DNA from: [Clostridium] asparagiforme DSM 15981
GTDB lineage: Bacteria; Bacillota; Clostridia; Lachnospirales; Lachnospiraceae
Assembly: GCA_025149125.1 (NCBI GenBank)
Contig: CP102272.1
Span: 3,782,001-3,846,000 of the forward strand
Reading direction: 5' to 3'
DNA: 64,000 nucleotides
Shown here: in pieces, positions 26,191-35,172 of the stretch
How positions within the stretch are numbered: position 1 is the first letter of the stretch
How the letters are laid out: each line of letters starts with the position of its first letter
Position numbers and translations under genes: made by a program
Notes under the pieces: generated by a model
What the model was told of the DNA's origin: nothing
The model's input: only the letters and a program-made list of their open reading frames with translations
Databases searched by the model: none

Positions 26191-26236
26191 AAAAAAGGGC
26201 CCTGATGAGAAATACATTGATTTCTCACCAGGACCT
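26191..26236 (-). terminator. Terminator of the MFS-PHP-ROK operon
   Basis: Minus strand: GGTCCTGGTGAGAAAT pairs with ATTTCTCATCAGGGCC around a six-base loop, followed by TTTTTT. It begins a few bases after the ROK gene stop. Confidence 0.88.
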
Positions 26237-26240
26237 CCTC

Positions 26241-27227
26241 TCAATATCCCCTCACCCGCTCCAGCCCCATACTCAGAATCCCCGCCTCAAAATCCGGCCT
26301 CAAATCCGGGCAGAATTCCATCTGAGGCATCATAATCCGTCCCAGCGGCTCCCCCAGGGCTTCCCGGATCATTTCCTCCATTCCGCCCTGCTCTACGTCC
26401 CCGTAAATCACCAGCCGGTGGGGGTTGTACATGAGAATGCACACCTTAGCCAGCCGCGCCAGGGCGTTTTTGCGGCGGACTTCTTTCATGGGCTGCCTCC
26501 AGTTCACTTCCGGAAGCAGTCCCTCCACCTCCCCCACCATCCCGTCTCTGCCGCACCAGAGCCTGCCGTGAATCCACACGCCCACGCCCGGCCCGTACTT
26601 TTTCGGCACATAAATGCCGACGGCCACCTCATCCTCCGGCGTCTGCCTGCGCGCGCAGTACCCGGCAATAGCCGCGTTTACGTCGTTCTGCACAAATGCC
26701 TGCCGCCCGAAATTTTGCTGCACATGGCCGCAGATATCCGCGCCGGTCAGGCGCTCGTAGTCGCTGGTTACCAGGCGGCCGTCCACCGCCTCGCCGGGGA
26801 TTCCGAAGCCCACGGCCGCGATGGAGGGATAGGCCGCCAGGAACGAGGCGATCTCGCCGTCAAAGCTGTCCGCCTCCGGCTCCATCAGGGGAATCTCCCG
26901 GGTCTCCACCACAGTTCCCAGCAAATCGCAGGCGGAGAAAACCGCCGTATCCTCCCCCTGCTTCTCGTACATACAGATGGATAATACCATCTGCGCCCGC
27001 TCTTCATAGCGGTAGACCGCGGCGGGACGCCCGTGGTCCGGCTGAAACATTCCTTCCCGGCGTATTTCCCCCCGCTCCTCCATGGCCTGCAGCAGGGATT
27101 GAAGGGCCACCACGCTGAGACCCGATTCCCGGGACAGCTCCGCCTTGGTGGCCCGGATGCGCCGGTTCATCAGACGCCGGACGGTCTTTAAATTCTGCTC
27201 CCGGATGAGATTGGTTCCCCGCTCCAT
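26241..27227 (-). CDS. ROK-family transcriptional regulator
   Basis: 328 residues. The N-terminal winged helix (about 5-65) contains NRRIRATKAELSRESGLSVVALQSLL in pieces typical of ROK repressors. A ROK fold follows (AVGFGIPGEAVDGRL). The Cys-rich zinc motif and the ATP-binding loop seen in ROK kinases are not present, so it should be a pure regulator with an altered ligand domain. Its start overlaps the PHP gene stop by one base. It probably controls its own operon through the inverted repeat at 29500-29536. Confidence 0.85.
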   Translation of the reverse strand: MERGTNLIREQNLKTVRRLMNRRIRATKAELSRESGLSVVALQSLLQAMEERGEIRREGMFQPDHGRPAAVYRYEERAQMVLSICMYEKQGEDTAVFSACDLLGTVVETREIPLMEPEADSFDGEIASFLAAYPSIAAVGFGIPGEAVDGRLVTSDYERLTGADICGHVQQNFGRQAFVQNDVNAAIAGYCARRQTPEDEVAVGIYVPKKYGPGVGVWIHGRLWCGRDGMVGEVEGLLPEVNWRQPMKEVRRKNALARLAKVCILMYNPHRLVIYGDVEQGGMEEMIREALGEPLGRIMMPQMEFCPDLRPDFEAGILSMGLERVRGY

Positions 27228-28138
27228 CAGCGCCCGCCTCCATGTCCGCCGAAAATGCCCGCGGCCTCCGCGGCCTCCAGCACAACCTGTTCCTCCGCCG
27301 GTTCACAGCCCGTATCCCCGGGCATAAGGCCGGGCTTGCTCCTTCCGTGGAAATCGCTGCCCGCAGTGGCCGTAAGGCCCAGGCGGCGGGCCAGATCCCC
27401 ATAGTAGCGGCGCTGCTCCGCCGTGTGATAGCTGGAAAACACTTCCATCCCGCCGACCCCGCAGCCGGCCATATAGCGGATCGCCTCCTCGTCCTCCTTC
27501 ACGGTGGCGCCGGGGTGAGCGATCACCGTCACCGCGCCCATGTCCAGCATGGCCCGGTTCAGCTCCTCAAAGCTGCGGTACTTCACCTCCTGATAGGCCG
27601 GTTTCCCCTGGGAGGCGTAATCCCAGTAGAAATTCACGTAGGGGTTGCCGCTCCTGGCTCCGCCCGGGCGGTAGGGCTTTAACAGCTCGCAGCCATCATT
27701 TTCCGGGTTCTGAAGCGCCACCATGGCGACATCCTCGGGCACCGACAGATGGTAGGGATTCTGGGACAAAACCAGGCTGTCGTCGAATTTCAGTCCCATT
27801 TCATGAAAAATCTCAAGTCTTCGGGCCGAACACCGCCGCTCCTGAGCCAGAATCTCCTCCTCAATCTCCGCAAATACCGGATGGCGCTCGTCGATCCCGT
27901 AAGCCAGAAGATGGAGATTGCGCTCTCCCAGGCGGCAGTCCAGCTCCACGCCCTTCGCCAGCCGGATTCCCAGCCGGGCCGCCTCCTCCCATGCCCGGCT
28001 CACGCCCCGGACCGAATTGTGGTCGGTCAGGGCAGCAGCCCTGATTCCCCGGGATACGGCGCGCCGGATCACCTCCTCCGGCTCCAGTTCCCCGTCTATG
28101 CTGATCACAGAGTGCATGTGCAGATCGATTGTTGCCAT
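27227..28138 (-). CDS. PHP-domain phosphoesterase
   Basis: 303 residues from ATG 28138 (GGAGG eight bases upstream). Metal ligands of a PHP domain are visible: DLHMHS at 5-10, TDHNS, GVELDC, VIAHPG and GSDFHG near the C-terminus. The family includes RNase AM (YciV/TrpH type), which cleaves nucleotide phosphates, as well as histidinol phosphatase relatives. It is in the middle of an MFS-PHP-ROK operon, so it may instead act on the phosphorylated form of the transported solute. Confidence 0.82.
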   Translation of the reverse strand: MATIDLHMHSVISIDGELEPEEVIRRAVSRGIRAAALTDHNSVRGVSRAWEEAARLGIRLAKGVELDCRLGERNLHLLAYGIDERHPVFAEIEEEILAQERRCSARRLEIFHEMGLKFDDSLVLSQNPYHLSVPEDVAMVALQNPENDGCELLKPYRPGGARSGNPYVNFYWDYASQGKPAYQEVKYRSFEELNRAMLDMGAVTVIAHPGATVKEDEEAIRYMAGCGVGGMEVFSSYHTAEQRRYYGDLARRLGLTATAGSDFHGRSKPGLMPGDTGCEPAEEQVVLEAAEAAGIFGGHGGGR

Positions 28139-28267
28139 GTTGCCTACCTCCTCGAATTTGATGATTTGTGTTTGATGATTCATATGCGGTACCGGCTCGC
28201 CGCGGACGATGGGCCGGTCATTTAAGATCACACAGCCCGTTTTCTCCCCCGGGCCCCTTCGCCCCTG

Positions 28268-29476
28268 TCAAACGGCCTCCCCGATAACCTCCTCATTCCG
28301 GCTGCGCTTCCCCGCCCGGCTCAGGCACAGCAGCAGAAGCACCGGGAATACCACGGCCGCCAGCAGTCCCGAGCGGATGCTTCCCCCCGCGGTATTGGAC
28401 ACCAGCCCCACCACCGTTGGGCCCAGGGAACAGCCCACGTCCCCGCCCAGGGCCAGCAGCGCGGCCATGGCCGTTCCGCCCCTGGGAATCCGGGCGCAGG
28501 ACAGGCTGAAGGTTCCCGGCCACAGAATCCCCACCGACAGCCCGCACAGGCCGCAGCCCATCAGCGCCATAACGGGCGCCTTGGACCACACGGCCAGCAG
28601 ATACCCCGCAATGCACAGAAAGCCGCTTCCCACCATAAAAGGAATCAGTGGCATATGCCGGGAAAACCTGGCGTACACGGCCCTGGAAGTCCCCATGAGC
28701 AGCGCGAACAGGCACGGCCCCAAGAGATCGCCCATGGTCTTGCCCACCTGCAGCGCCGACTCCGCAAAGGCGGAAGCCCACTGGCTCATGGCCTGCTCGG
28801 ACGCGCCGGAACACACCATCAGCAGCACGAACAGCCAGAACACCCCGCTGCCCGCCAGCTGGCGCATGCTCATGCCCCTGCCCTCCCCGGTCATGCTGCG
28901 GATAGGCACTCTGGCAAAATAAAAACAGTTAAAAAATGGCACCAGCGCCCAGATAAAGGCCAGTATCCGCCAGTTTCCAATTCCGGCCACCCGGAAAAAC
29001 ACGGTGGAGGCCACGACCACCAGCACATGTCCCCAGCAGTAGAAGGAGTGCAGCAGGCTCATGGCCGCCTCCTTGCGCTCCGTGGGGCACGCCTCCACGA
29101 TAGGGCTGATCATCACCTCGATCAGTCCGCCGCCCGCCGCGTACAACAGCACCGCCCCCAGAAATCCCAGGTAGGGGTCCGCCGTCAGCTCCGGCAGAAT
29201 CCCCAGCCCGGCCACGCCCCCGGCGCAGAGCAGGTGGGCCAGTACAATGGCCCTCCGGTACCCGATCCGGTCCACAAACCCGGCGGCCAGAAAATCCACC
29301 AGCAGCTGGACCGCAAAGTTCATGGTCACCAGCAGGGTGATCTTATCCAATGAGATGCCGTAGGTCTTCTGGAAGGTCAGAAACAGCAGTGGTGCAAAAT
29401 TGTTCACAATCGCCTGGGATATGTATCCGATGTAGCTGGCCCGCAGCGTATGGTTGTAGTTTTCGTGGATTGACAT
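28268..29476 (-). CDS. Major facilitator superfamily transporter
   Basis: 402 residues from ATG 29476, with AAAGGAG eight bases upstream. About twelve hydrophobic segments. The loop DRIGYRRAIVLAHLLC between segments 2 and 3 is the MFS motif A position. Closest in style to fucose/sugar-type MFS permeases, but the substrate cannot be read from the sequence. First gene of an operon with PHP and ROK genes; expression is likely ROK-controlled. Confidence 0.85.
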   Translation of the reverse strand: MSIHENYNHTLRASYIGYISQAIVNNFAPLLFLTFQKTYGISLDKITLLVTMNFAVQLLVDFLAAGFVDRIGYRRAIVLAHLLCAGGVAGLGILPELTADPYLGFLGAVLLYAAGGGLIEVMISPIVEACPTERKEAAMSLLHSFYCWGHVLVVVASTVFFRVAGIGNWRILAFIWALVPFFNCFYFARVPIRSMTGEGRGMSMRQLAGSGVFWLFVLLMVCSGASEQAMSQWASAFAESALQVGKTMGDLLGPCLFALLMGTSRAVYARFSRHMPLIPFMVGSGFLCIAGYLLAVWSKAPVMALMGCGLCGLSVGILWPGTFSLSCARIPRGGTAMAALLALGGDVGCSLGPTVVGLVSNTAGGSIRSGLLAAVVFPVLLLLCLSRAGKRSRNEEVIGEAV

Positions 29477-29499
29477 GAACGAATCTCCTTTGCTCCTCA

Positions 29500-29549
29500 T
29501 TAATTAAAGTTACTTTATTAAATATACTTTAATTAATTCATCCTGTCAA
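29500..29549 (-). promoter_or_regulatory. Promoter with palindromic operator of the MFS-PHP-ROK operon
   Basis: Minus strand: TTGACA (29544-29549), 17 bases, TATATT (29521-29526). A perfect 11-bp inverted repeat, TTAATTAAAGT (29500-29510) and ACTTTAATTAA (29526-29536), with a 15-base spacer brackets the -10 box. Such AT-rich repeats are typical ROK repressor sites. Confidence 0.82.
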
Positions 29550-29621
29550 CCTGTAACCGTTTTTTTCTCAATCTTTTCATCTCCTCACCGGCGCGCCGCA
29601 GTCCCCTCTCGCTCCCATCCG

Positions 29622-30989
29622 TCAGCGCACCTCCTCGCCGTTGATAAATAAACATTCAATCTGCTCCCGTTCCCTCAGCACGCTGGTATCCGCGTTCTCG
29701 TCGCATTGGAGAAGCAGCTCCTTAAGCCCCGGCATTTCCGCAAATACAGAGAGATCGCTCACCATGGGCAGCCGCAGATCCAGCCGTTCCAGATTTTCAA
29801 GCTGCCCGAACACCCGGACATCCGAGGTCCGGATGTCAAGCCCTCCGATCCGCAGATAGACCAGCTCAGAAAGCGGCGCCAGCCAGTCCAGATTCTCCGT
29901 CTCTCCTCCGGTGAAAATCATCAGCACATTCAGCCCCGTCATGGAGGACAATGGCGAAAAATCATGGATCTCAGGCAGTTGAAGGCTCAACGAAACTACA
30001 TTCGGAAACTCCGCCAGGTCCTCCAGCGTAATCATCTCGAGTCCGTCCGCCGGAATCCACGCGCTCAGTTCATTGGCCGAGATCTCATACTCTCCCGTCT
30101 GCTCCAGAAACCGGATCGCCAGGGATGAAAACCGGTCTAAGTCGCTGGACATCACCGGCTCATCCGGCTTCTCCACCAGCTCCCTCACCAGCGCCTCAAC
30201 CGTCCGGTCTTTCCACATAATCTCATAGTCCGTGGCGCTGCGCTGTAAAGACGGGGCCTCCAGATCCATGTAATAGCCGGTGAGGGCAAAGGGATTGTGC
30301 AGATAGGGATAATCCCACCGGTCCATTCCCAGGCCCGGGGCGCGCTGTCCGATCATATGGGCCTCCCCGCCCAGCTCTGCAAAGGACGCCGCGGATTCTT
30401 TTGCCAGACGGTAGACCGCCTCCGAATCCGGCCCCACGGCGGCAAACTCCGCCGTGTAAGTTTCCCCGAAACAGTAAAATACCGCCGTGTGGAACACGGT
30501 CCCCGCCCTCGCGGCGGAGTAGGAAAAGCTGCAAACCGGCATCTGCCCGTCCATTAACTCAGCCGGTCCGAAGGCCAGCAATTCCTCCCCCAGATTCTCC
30601 TGGGCCAGCCGGGCCAGATTGGGGGCGGTACTCTCCCAATCCCGCGCAAACTCACGGCTTGCGGGGTCCGTTTCCCGCACGTCCGCCAGCAGGTCCGTCC
30701 CCTCCTCTTCATATTCCATCTTAAAATGATAGCCGTCCGGCCCCCAGTCGATCCGGTCCCCGCCGCCCTCCGGCAGATCAAACCCAAAGCCCTGTCCGTC
30801 CTGCACGTCGTAGTCCTTCGAGACAGCGCCCGAGGTGCCGGGCCACCCCTTCTCCCCGCCGGTCCGCCCCCCGCAGTCCGCTCCCAGTCCGACCGCTCCC
30901 CTCAAACCGTCCGATGCTCCCAGGCCTCCTTCCGCCCCTGAGACCGCCAACATACCCACTATCAGCCATAGTAAAACCGTTTCGCCCAT
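29622..30989 (-). CDS. Secreted protein with leucine-rich-repeat-like C-terminus, function unknown
   Basis: 455 residues from ATG 30989 (GAGAGGG eight bases upstream); an upstream start would give 473. A hydrophobic N-terminus (about 3-20) predicts export. A Gly-rich stretch follows, then an acidic/aromatic region (about 75-290) without recognised motif. From about 330 the spacing of Leu/Ile/Val resembles leucine-rich repeats (LEDLAEFPNVVSLSLQLPEI, LENLERLDLRLPMVSDLSVF). No sortase signal or lipobox is seen. It has no obvious link to the flanking metabolic genes. Confidence 0.6.
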   Translation of the reverse strand: MGETVLLWLIVGMLAVSGAEGGLGASDGLRGAVGLGADCGGRTGGEKGWPGTSGAVSKDYDVQDGQGFGFDLPEGGGDRIDWGPDGYHFKMEYEEEGTDLLADVRETDPASREFARDWESTAPNLARLAQENLGEELLAFGPAELMDGQMPVCSFSYSAARAGTVFHTAVFYCFGETYTAEFAAVGPDSEAVYRLAKESAASFAELGGEAHMIGQRAPGLGMDRWDYPYLHNPFALTGYYMDLEAPSLQRSATDYEIMWKDRTVEALVRELVEKPDEPVMSSDLDRFSSLAIRFLEQTGEYEISANELSAWIPADGLEMITLEDLAEFPNVVSLSLQLPEIHDFSPLSSMTGLNVLMIFTGGETENLDWLAPLSELVYLRIGGLDIRTSDVRVFGQLENLERLDLRLPMVSDLSVFAEMPGLKELLLQCDENADTSVLREREQIECLFINGEEVR

Positions 30990-31047
30990 CAAAAAAGCCC
31001 TCTCTTCCAAATTTTTCCTGATCACTCCGCCGCCTGCCGTCAATTAC

Positions 31048-31068
31048 GGAAAGTATACCATACTTTCC
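31048..31068. promoter_or_regulatory. Perfect palindrome upstream of the leucine-rich-repeat gene
   Basis: GGAAAGTAT (31048-31056), ACC, ATACTTTCC (31060-31068). It sits 59 bases upstream of the start codon in minus-strand reading. A TATACT hexamer lies inside it, but no good -35 was found. Candidate operator only. Confidence 0.4.
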
Positions 31069-31130
31069 GCGCAGGGACTTTATAATTTTGGAAAAATTAT
31101 GAAAGAGGGGGCTGTTCTCCCGTCTCTGTG

Positions 31131-32165
31131 CTACCGGGCCATCTCGCTCTGGTAGCCGGTGGCGTTGTGGGCCTGGATGATCGTCTCGATCTCGTCCAGA
31201 TTGGAGGAGGGCAGGTCGCCGGGGATGGTGTTCTTCACCGCGGCGGTGGCATTTCCGTAGGCAACGGCCTTGGCGCAGTCCCCGCCGGAGGACAACAGGC
31301 CGTAGAGGGCTCCGGAAATATAAGCGTCGCCGCTTCCGATGCGGTCCACCACCTCAATGTTGCGGTAGGGCTCCTCCTCGTAATATTCTCCCCTGGCCGC
31401 ATCGTAGATCACGGAGCCAAAGGTGTGCAGCTTTGGGCTGTGTACGATCCGCTGGGTGGAGGCCACGATGGAGATGGGGTACTCCTCGGTGAAGCTCTTC
31501 ATCATCTCCTTCGCCGTACCGGTCTTTAAGAAGGTCAGACGGGCCGTGTCCTCGGAGCAGAAGAAAATGTCCACGTAGGGCAGGATTTTCAGGATCGTCT
31601 CCCTGGCCTGATCCCCGGACCACAGATTCCCGCGGAAATTCACGTCAAAACTTACCAGAGTTCCGGCGGCCTTGAAGCGCTTCACCATCTCGATGGTGGT
31701 CTCCCGCACCTGTTCGCTGAGGGCCAGGGTGATGCCCGTGGTGTGGAAGCACTTGGAAGCCGTGTACACCGCCTCGGGAATCTCGTTGATATCCAGCGAG
31801 AAAAAGGAGCTGTTGTTCCGGTCGTAGATCACCTTGGGCTTTCTGGGGTAGGCCCCGTTCTCATAGTAATAGATTCCCAGGCGGGCGGACGGCGAATGGT
31901 CGTACATGAAGAAATCGTCGCTGACGCCGAAGGAACGGATTTTGCCCTTCATGAAGCTGCCGATGTCGTGGGCCGGCAGCTTGGAGATCACGCCCGTGTG
32001 CAGCCCCAGTAAGGATGCGCCCACCGCTACGTTCAGCTCCGCTCCGCCCACCTGCTTCACGAAGGTGTCGCCGCGGCTCAAACGCTCGTTGTCCGGCGGC
32101 GAAAGGCGCAACAGCACCTGCCCCAGTGTGAGAAGGTCAAAGTTCCTACTGCTCTTCTGTTCCAT
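31131..32165 (-). CDS. PfkB-family sugar kinase, 2-keto-3-deoxygluconate kinase-like (copy 1)
   Basis: 344 residues. PfkB signature 1 is QVGGAELNVAVGASLLG; signature 2 with the catalytic Asp is DRIGSGDAYISGAL. Phosphorylates 2-keto-3-deoxygluconate (KDG) in uronate breakdown if the family call holds. AAAGGAG lies upstream. The preceding gene is a paralogue with a terminator between them, so this copy is expressed separately or by read-through. The 32166-32330 leader is GC-rich with no clear promoter. The bulky tyrosine after GDA differs from the usual phenylalanine but is tolerated in the family. Confidence 0.75.
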   Translation of the reverse strand: MEQKSSRNFDLLTLGQVLLRLSPPDNERLSRGDTFVKQVGGAELNVAVGASLLGLHTGVISKLPAHDIGSFMKGKIRSFGVSDDFFMYDHSPSARLGIYYYENGAYPRKPKVIYDRNNSSFFSLDINEIPEAVYTASKCFHTTGITLALSEQVRETTIEMVKRFKAAGTLVSFDVNFRGNLWSGDQARETILKILPYVDIFFCSEDTARLTFLKTGTAKEMMKSFTEEYPISIVASTQRIVHSPKLHTFGSVIYDAARGEYYEEEPYRNIEVVDRIGSGDAYISGALYGLLSSGGDCAKAVAYGNATAAVKNTIPGDLPSSNLDEIETIIQAHNATGYQSEMAR

Positions 32166-32329
32166 ACTCTCTCTCCTTTATTCTAGCGAAGGCCGCAGGC
32201 CGGAACCGGTTGGCCGTGGACCGGAACCGGATACCCCCGGCCCGGGCAGCCGCGGCGGTTTCATTTCCCTGCCGCGCTACGCCTTCAAAATCCGCGCCCG
32301 GCGGATCGGTCCCCGGACGGGTGTCTATG

Positions 32330-32362
32330 AAAAACGGCTAATACCCAGTTGGATTAGCCGTT
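32330..32362 (-). terminator. Terminator between the two sugar kinase genes
   Basis: Minus strand: ACGGCTAAT (32354-32362) pairs with ATTAGCCGT (32335-32343) around a ten-base loop, followed by TTTTCAT. Confidence 0.82.
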
Positions 32363-32396
32363 TTAATCTCAAATCTTATTGTGCCGTATCTGCCGC

Positions 32397-33428
32397 TTAG
32401 CGCTGTACGCGTCCGGAAGCGTCACCGCCGGCCAGATTCTCAACCTCTGCGCGGGTCACCAGGTTCAAATCGCCCGGGATGGTGTGCTTCAGAGCGGAGG
32501 CGGCCACTGCGAATTCCAGAGCAGCCTTCATGTCCTTGCCGTCCAGCAGGCCGCAGATCAGGCCGGCCGCGAAGGAGTCGCCGCCGCCCACGCGGTCCAC
32601 GATGGGGGTCACGCGGTACTTCTTGGAGTGATAGAACTCGCGGGTCTTGCCGTCCATGATGCAGGCGGACCAGCCGTTGTCGGAAGCGCTGTGGCTCTCG
32701 CGCAGGGAGCTCACAATATACTGGAAGCCGAACTTGTCAGCCATCTGATTAAAGATATCCACGTAGCCGCCCAGCTCCAGCTCGCCGGAGGTAACGTCGG
32801 TGTTGCCCGGCTTAAAGCCCAGCACCTTCTCAGCGTCCTCCTCGTTGCCGATGCACACGTCAACGTACTGCATGAAGTTAGTCATCACCTTCTGAGCCTT
32901 CTCGGAGCTCCAGAGCTTCTTGCGGAAGTTTAAGTCCACGGAAACGGTAACGCCGTGAGCCTTGGCAGCCTTCAAAGCGGCCTCGGTCAGAGCGATGGCA
33001 GCGTCGCTGATGGCGGGGGTGATTCCGGTGAAGTGGAACCAGTCGCAGTCGGAGAAGATCGCGTCGAAATCAAACTGATCGGGGGTTGCGGTGGAAATGG
33101 AGCTGTGTGCGCGGTCGTAAACCACGTTGGAAGCTCTCATGGCGGAGCCGGTCTCCAGATAGTAGATTCCCAGTCTCTCGCCGCTTCTGGAAATGTACTT
33201 GGTGCCTACGTTGTATTTTCTCATGGTGGCAACTGCGCACTCGCCGATGGGGTTGGCGGGAACAGCGGTCACGAACTGGGTCTCATGTCCGTAATTTGCC
33301 AGGGATACGGCTACGTTTGCCTCGCCGCCGCCGTAAACTACGTCGAACTCGTCCGCCTGAATGAATTTCTCATTGTTGGGGGTGGATAATCTTAACATGA
33401 TCTCGCCCATGGTCACTACTTTTGCCAT
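32397..33428 (-). CDS. kdgK: 2-keto-3-deoxygluconate kinase (PfkB family, copy 2)
   Basis: 343 residues. PfkB motifs: YGGGEANVAVSLANYG and DRVGGGDSFAAGLICGLL with the catalytic Asp. It makes 2-keto-3-deoxy-6-phosphogluconate (KDPG), the substrate of the aldolase encoded just upstream (about 110 bases away), which is why this copy is the better kdgK candidate. It ends at a terminator. The protein is clearly homologous to the kinase at 31.1-32.2 kb along its whole length. Confidence 0.85.
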   Translation of the reverse strand: MAKVVTMGEIMLRLSTPNNEKFIQADEFDVVYGGGEANVAVSLANYGHETQFVTAVPANPIGECAVATMRKYNVGTKYISRSGERLGIYYLETGSAMRASNVVYDRAHSSISTATPDQFDFDAIFSDCDWFHFTGITPAISDAAIALTEAALKAAKAHGVTVSVDLNFRKKLWSSEKAQKVMTNFMQYVDVCIGNEEDAEKVLGFKPGNTDVTSGELELGGYVDIFNQMADKFGFQYIVSSLRESHSASDNGWSACIMDGKTREFYHSKKYRVTPIVDRVGGGDSFAAGLICGLLDGKDMKAALEFAVAASALKHTIPGDLNLVTRAEVENLAGGDASGRVQR

Positions 33429-33539
33429 TGTTTTTCTCTCCTCTTATATATATGGTGGGGTTGCTCCGGTTGTATCCCGGAGTTTTATGAATCTCCCGCC
33501 GGGGCCTGGTCCGGAAAACCGGCGGGGATGGATTTCAAT

Positions 33540-34190
33540 TTACGCTCTCGCTGCGGCAACTGCCTTCACGAACTCCTGAGCCTTGACGGTAACGGCCTCG
33601 AAGTCGCCGGTCTTGGCGCCCTTGGTCAGGCTGCTTCCGGTACCGACCGCGTATGCGCCGGCCTTGATCCACTTGTCAACGTTGTCCACGTCAACGCCGC
33701 CGGAGGGCATGAACTCGCCCTGGGGCAGGGGTCCCTTGAAGCTGCTGATGGCAGCCGGTCCCACAATATTGCCGGGGAAGATCTTGATGATATCGCAGCC
33801 CGCTTCCATGGCGGTAACGGCCTCGGTGGGAGTCATAACGCCGGGCAGCATGGGAACTCTGTAGCGGTTGCACAGCTTAACGGTATCCAGATTTAATGCG
33901 GGGCTAACGATGTAGTTGGCTCCGGCCAGGATGCAGGCTCTTGCGGTCTCGGGATCCAGAACGGTGCCCGCGCCGATCACCACCTTGTCGTTGTTTTTAT
34001 ACTTTTCAGCCATCAATTTGATGAATCCAACCGGATCCCCGTCATCCATGGTCATGGTCAGCTCGATGAAGTTGATCCCGCCGGCGATGATTGCGTCCAC
34101 AACCTTCTCACCCTGCTCGTAGTTCTTCGCACGAACAACAGCAACCAGACAATCCTCTTTCATTCTCGCTAAAACTTGCTCTTTTTTCAT
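33540..34190 (-). CDS. eda: KDPG/KHG aldolase
   Basis: 216 residues, normal for this class I TIM-barrel aldolase. It splits KDPG into pyruvate and glyceraldehyde 3-phosphate. The conserved Glu is in INFIELTMT, and the Schiff-base Lys is in CDIIKIFPG. PSGGVDVDN matches the phosphate-binding end. It is the first gene of the eda-kdgK unit, with its own promoter and operator-like palindrome at 34212-34285. Confidence 0.92.
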   Translation of the reverse strand: MKKEQVLARMKEDCLVAVVRAKNYEQGEKVVDAIIAGGINFIELTMTMDDGDPVGFIKLMAEKYKNNDKVVIGAGTVLDPETARACILAGANYIVSPALNLDTVKLCNRYRVPMLPGVMTPTEAVTAMEAGCDIIKIFPGNIVGPAAISSFKGPLPQGEFMPSGGVDVDNVDKWIKAGAYAVGTGSSLTKGAKTGDFEAVTVKAQEFVKAVAAARA

Positions 34191-34211
34191 TTTGCTTCTC
34201 CTTTTTTCTGC

Positions 34212-34285
34212 GATTCGTATATGCGAATCAATTTCATAATTGCGATTTATACTTAAATATTAATCGCTGCCACACCATTTGTCAA
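34212..34285 (-). promoter_or_regulatory. Promoter and operator-like palindrome of eda
   Basis: Minus strand: TTGACA (34280-34285), 17 bases, TAATAT (34257-34262). Downstream in the leader lies GATTCGTATATGCGAATC (34212-34229), palindromic except for one pair. Similar TCGTATATNCG blocks lie at the iclR promoter, so this is a candidate site for that IclR/KdgR-type regulator. Confidence 0.75.
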
Positions 34286-34369
34286 CAGGAAAACCGCTAA
34301 AAAATCACGAATTTTTCCCATTTTCTCCGTAACAATTCAGATGGTCTAAAATTGGACCGGAGCGCAGCT

Positions 34370-35131
34370 TCAGAATTTCCCCAGATACCCTAACAGCCGG
34401 GACAATTCCAGGGCTTTTTTGTGGACCAGACGGCCCAAAGCCTCGTAATCCTCAGCGGGCTTGTACAGGCTGGAAACGCTGATGGCGCCGATCACCGTGC
34501 CGTCCTGGCCGAACACCGGTGCGCCCACGCACTCCATGTGCTCCTCCAGCTCCCGGGCGTCCAGGGCGTACCCCTTCTCCCGCACGGTCTCAAGCTCCGC
34601 CTCCAGGGCCTCCCGGCTCACAATGGTCCGGCCGGTCTTTTGCTGGAATTTCAGGCGGTCCATCACCGGCCCCGCCACGTCCTCCTCCTCGAAGGCCAGG
34701 ATCGCCTTTCCCAGGGACGTGCAGTAGAGGGGATTCTTGGTCCCCACGGTAGCTGTGGTGATGATGGGGTTCTCCGGTTCAAATTTACAGATATAAATGA
34801 TCTCCCCCTCGGAGCGGACCCCGAAAAACACGGTCTTGCCCACCTCCCGGGCAAATGCCTTTAACACCGGTTCGATGACACTGATGAAATCCAGATTGTT
34901 GGTGTAGTTGATGCCGATGCGGTAGGCGGTGAGGCCGATGTGGTACCTCTGCTTCTGCTCCCTTGCCACGTGGATCATGCCGGTCTGGACCAGGGTGGTC
35001 ACAATGTCGTAGGCGCTGGTCTTGGGCAGCTCAAGGCGCTCGCAGATCTCGTCCAGGGTGATGCCGTCCGGCCGCTTGGACACCAGCTTTAAAATGTCCA
35101 CCGTGCGCAGGGTGGTGCGGTTCAGTTTCAT
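34370..35131 (-). CDS. IclR-family regulator (KdgR-like)
   Basis: 253 residues. The N-terminal winged helix (about 5-65: TVDILKLVSKRPDGITLDEICERLELPKTSAYD region) and C-terminal IclR effector domain (FFGVRSEGEIIYICKFEP, LYCTSLGKAILA) are both complete. In uronate clusters such regulators respond to KDG. The gene lies between uxaA and eda on the same strand but has its own promoter, so it is separately controlled. Confidence 0.88.
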   Translation of the reverse strand: MKLNRTTLRTVDILKLVSKRPDGITLDEICERLELPKTSAYDIVTTLVQTGMIHVAREQKQRYHIGLTAYRIGINYTNNLDFISVIEPVLKAFAREVGKTVFFGVRSEGEIIYICKFEPENPIITTATVGTKNPLYCTSLGKAILAFEEEDVAGPVMDRLKFQQKTGRTIVSREALEAELETVREKGYALDARELEEHMECVGAPVFGQDGTVIGAISVSSLYKPAEDYEALGRLVHKKALELSRLLGYLGKF

Positions 35132-35172
35132 GTTTCCCCTCCTGAGTGTGTGCTGTTTGCATCTCTTTTATA

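Noticed and set aside
32200..32330. GC-rich stretch with two CCGGTTCCGG copies before the first sugar kinase
   Set aside because: Only two short copies with no regular spacing or promoter; most likely chance in GC-rich DNA.
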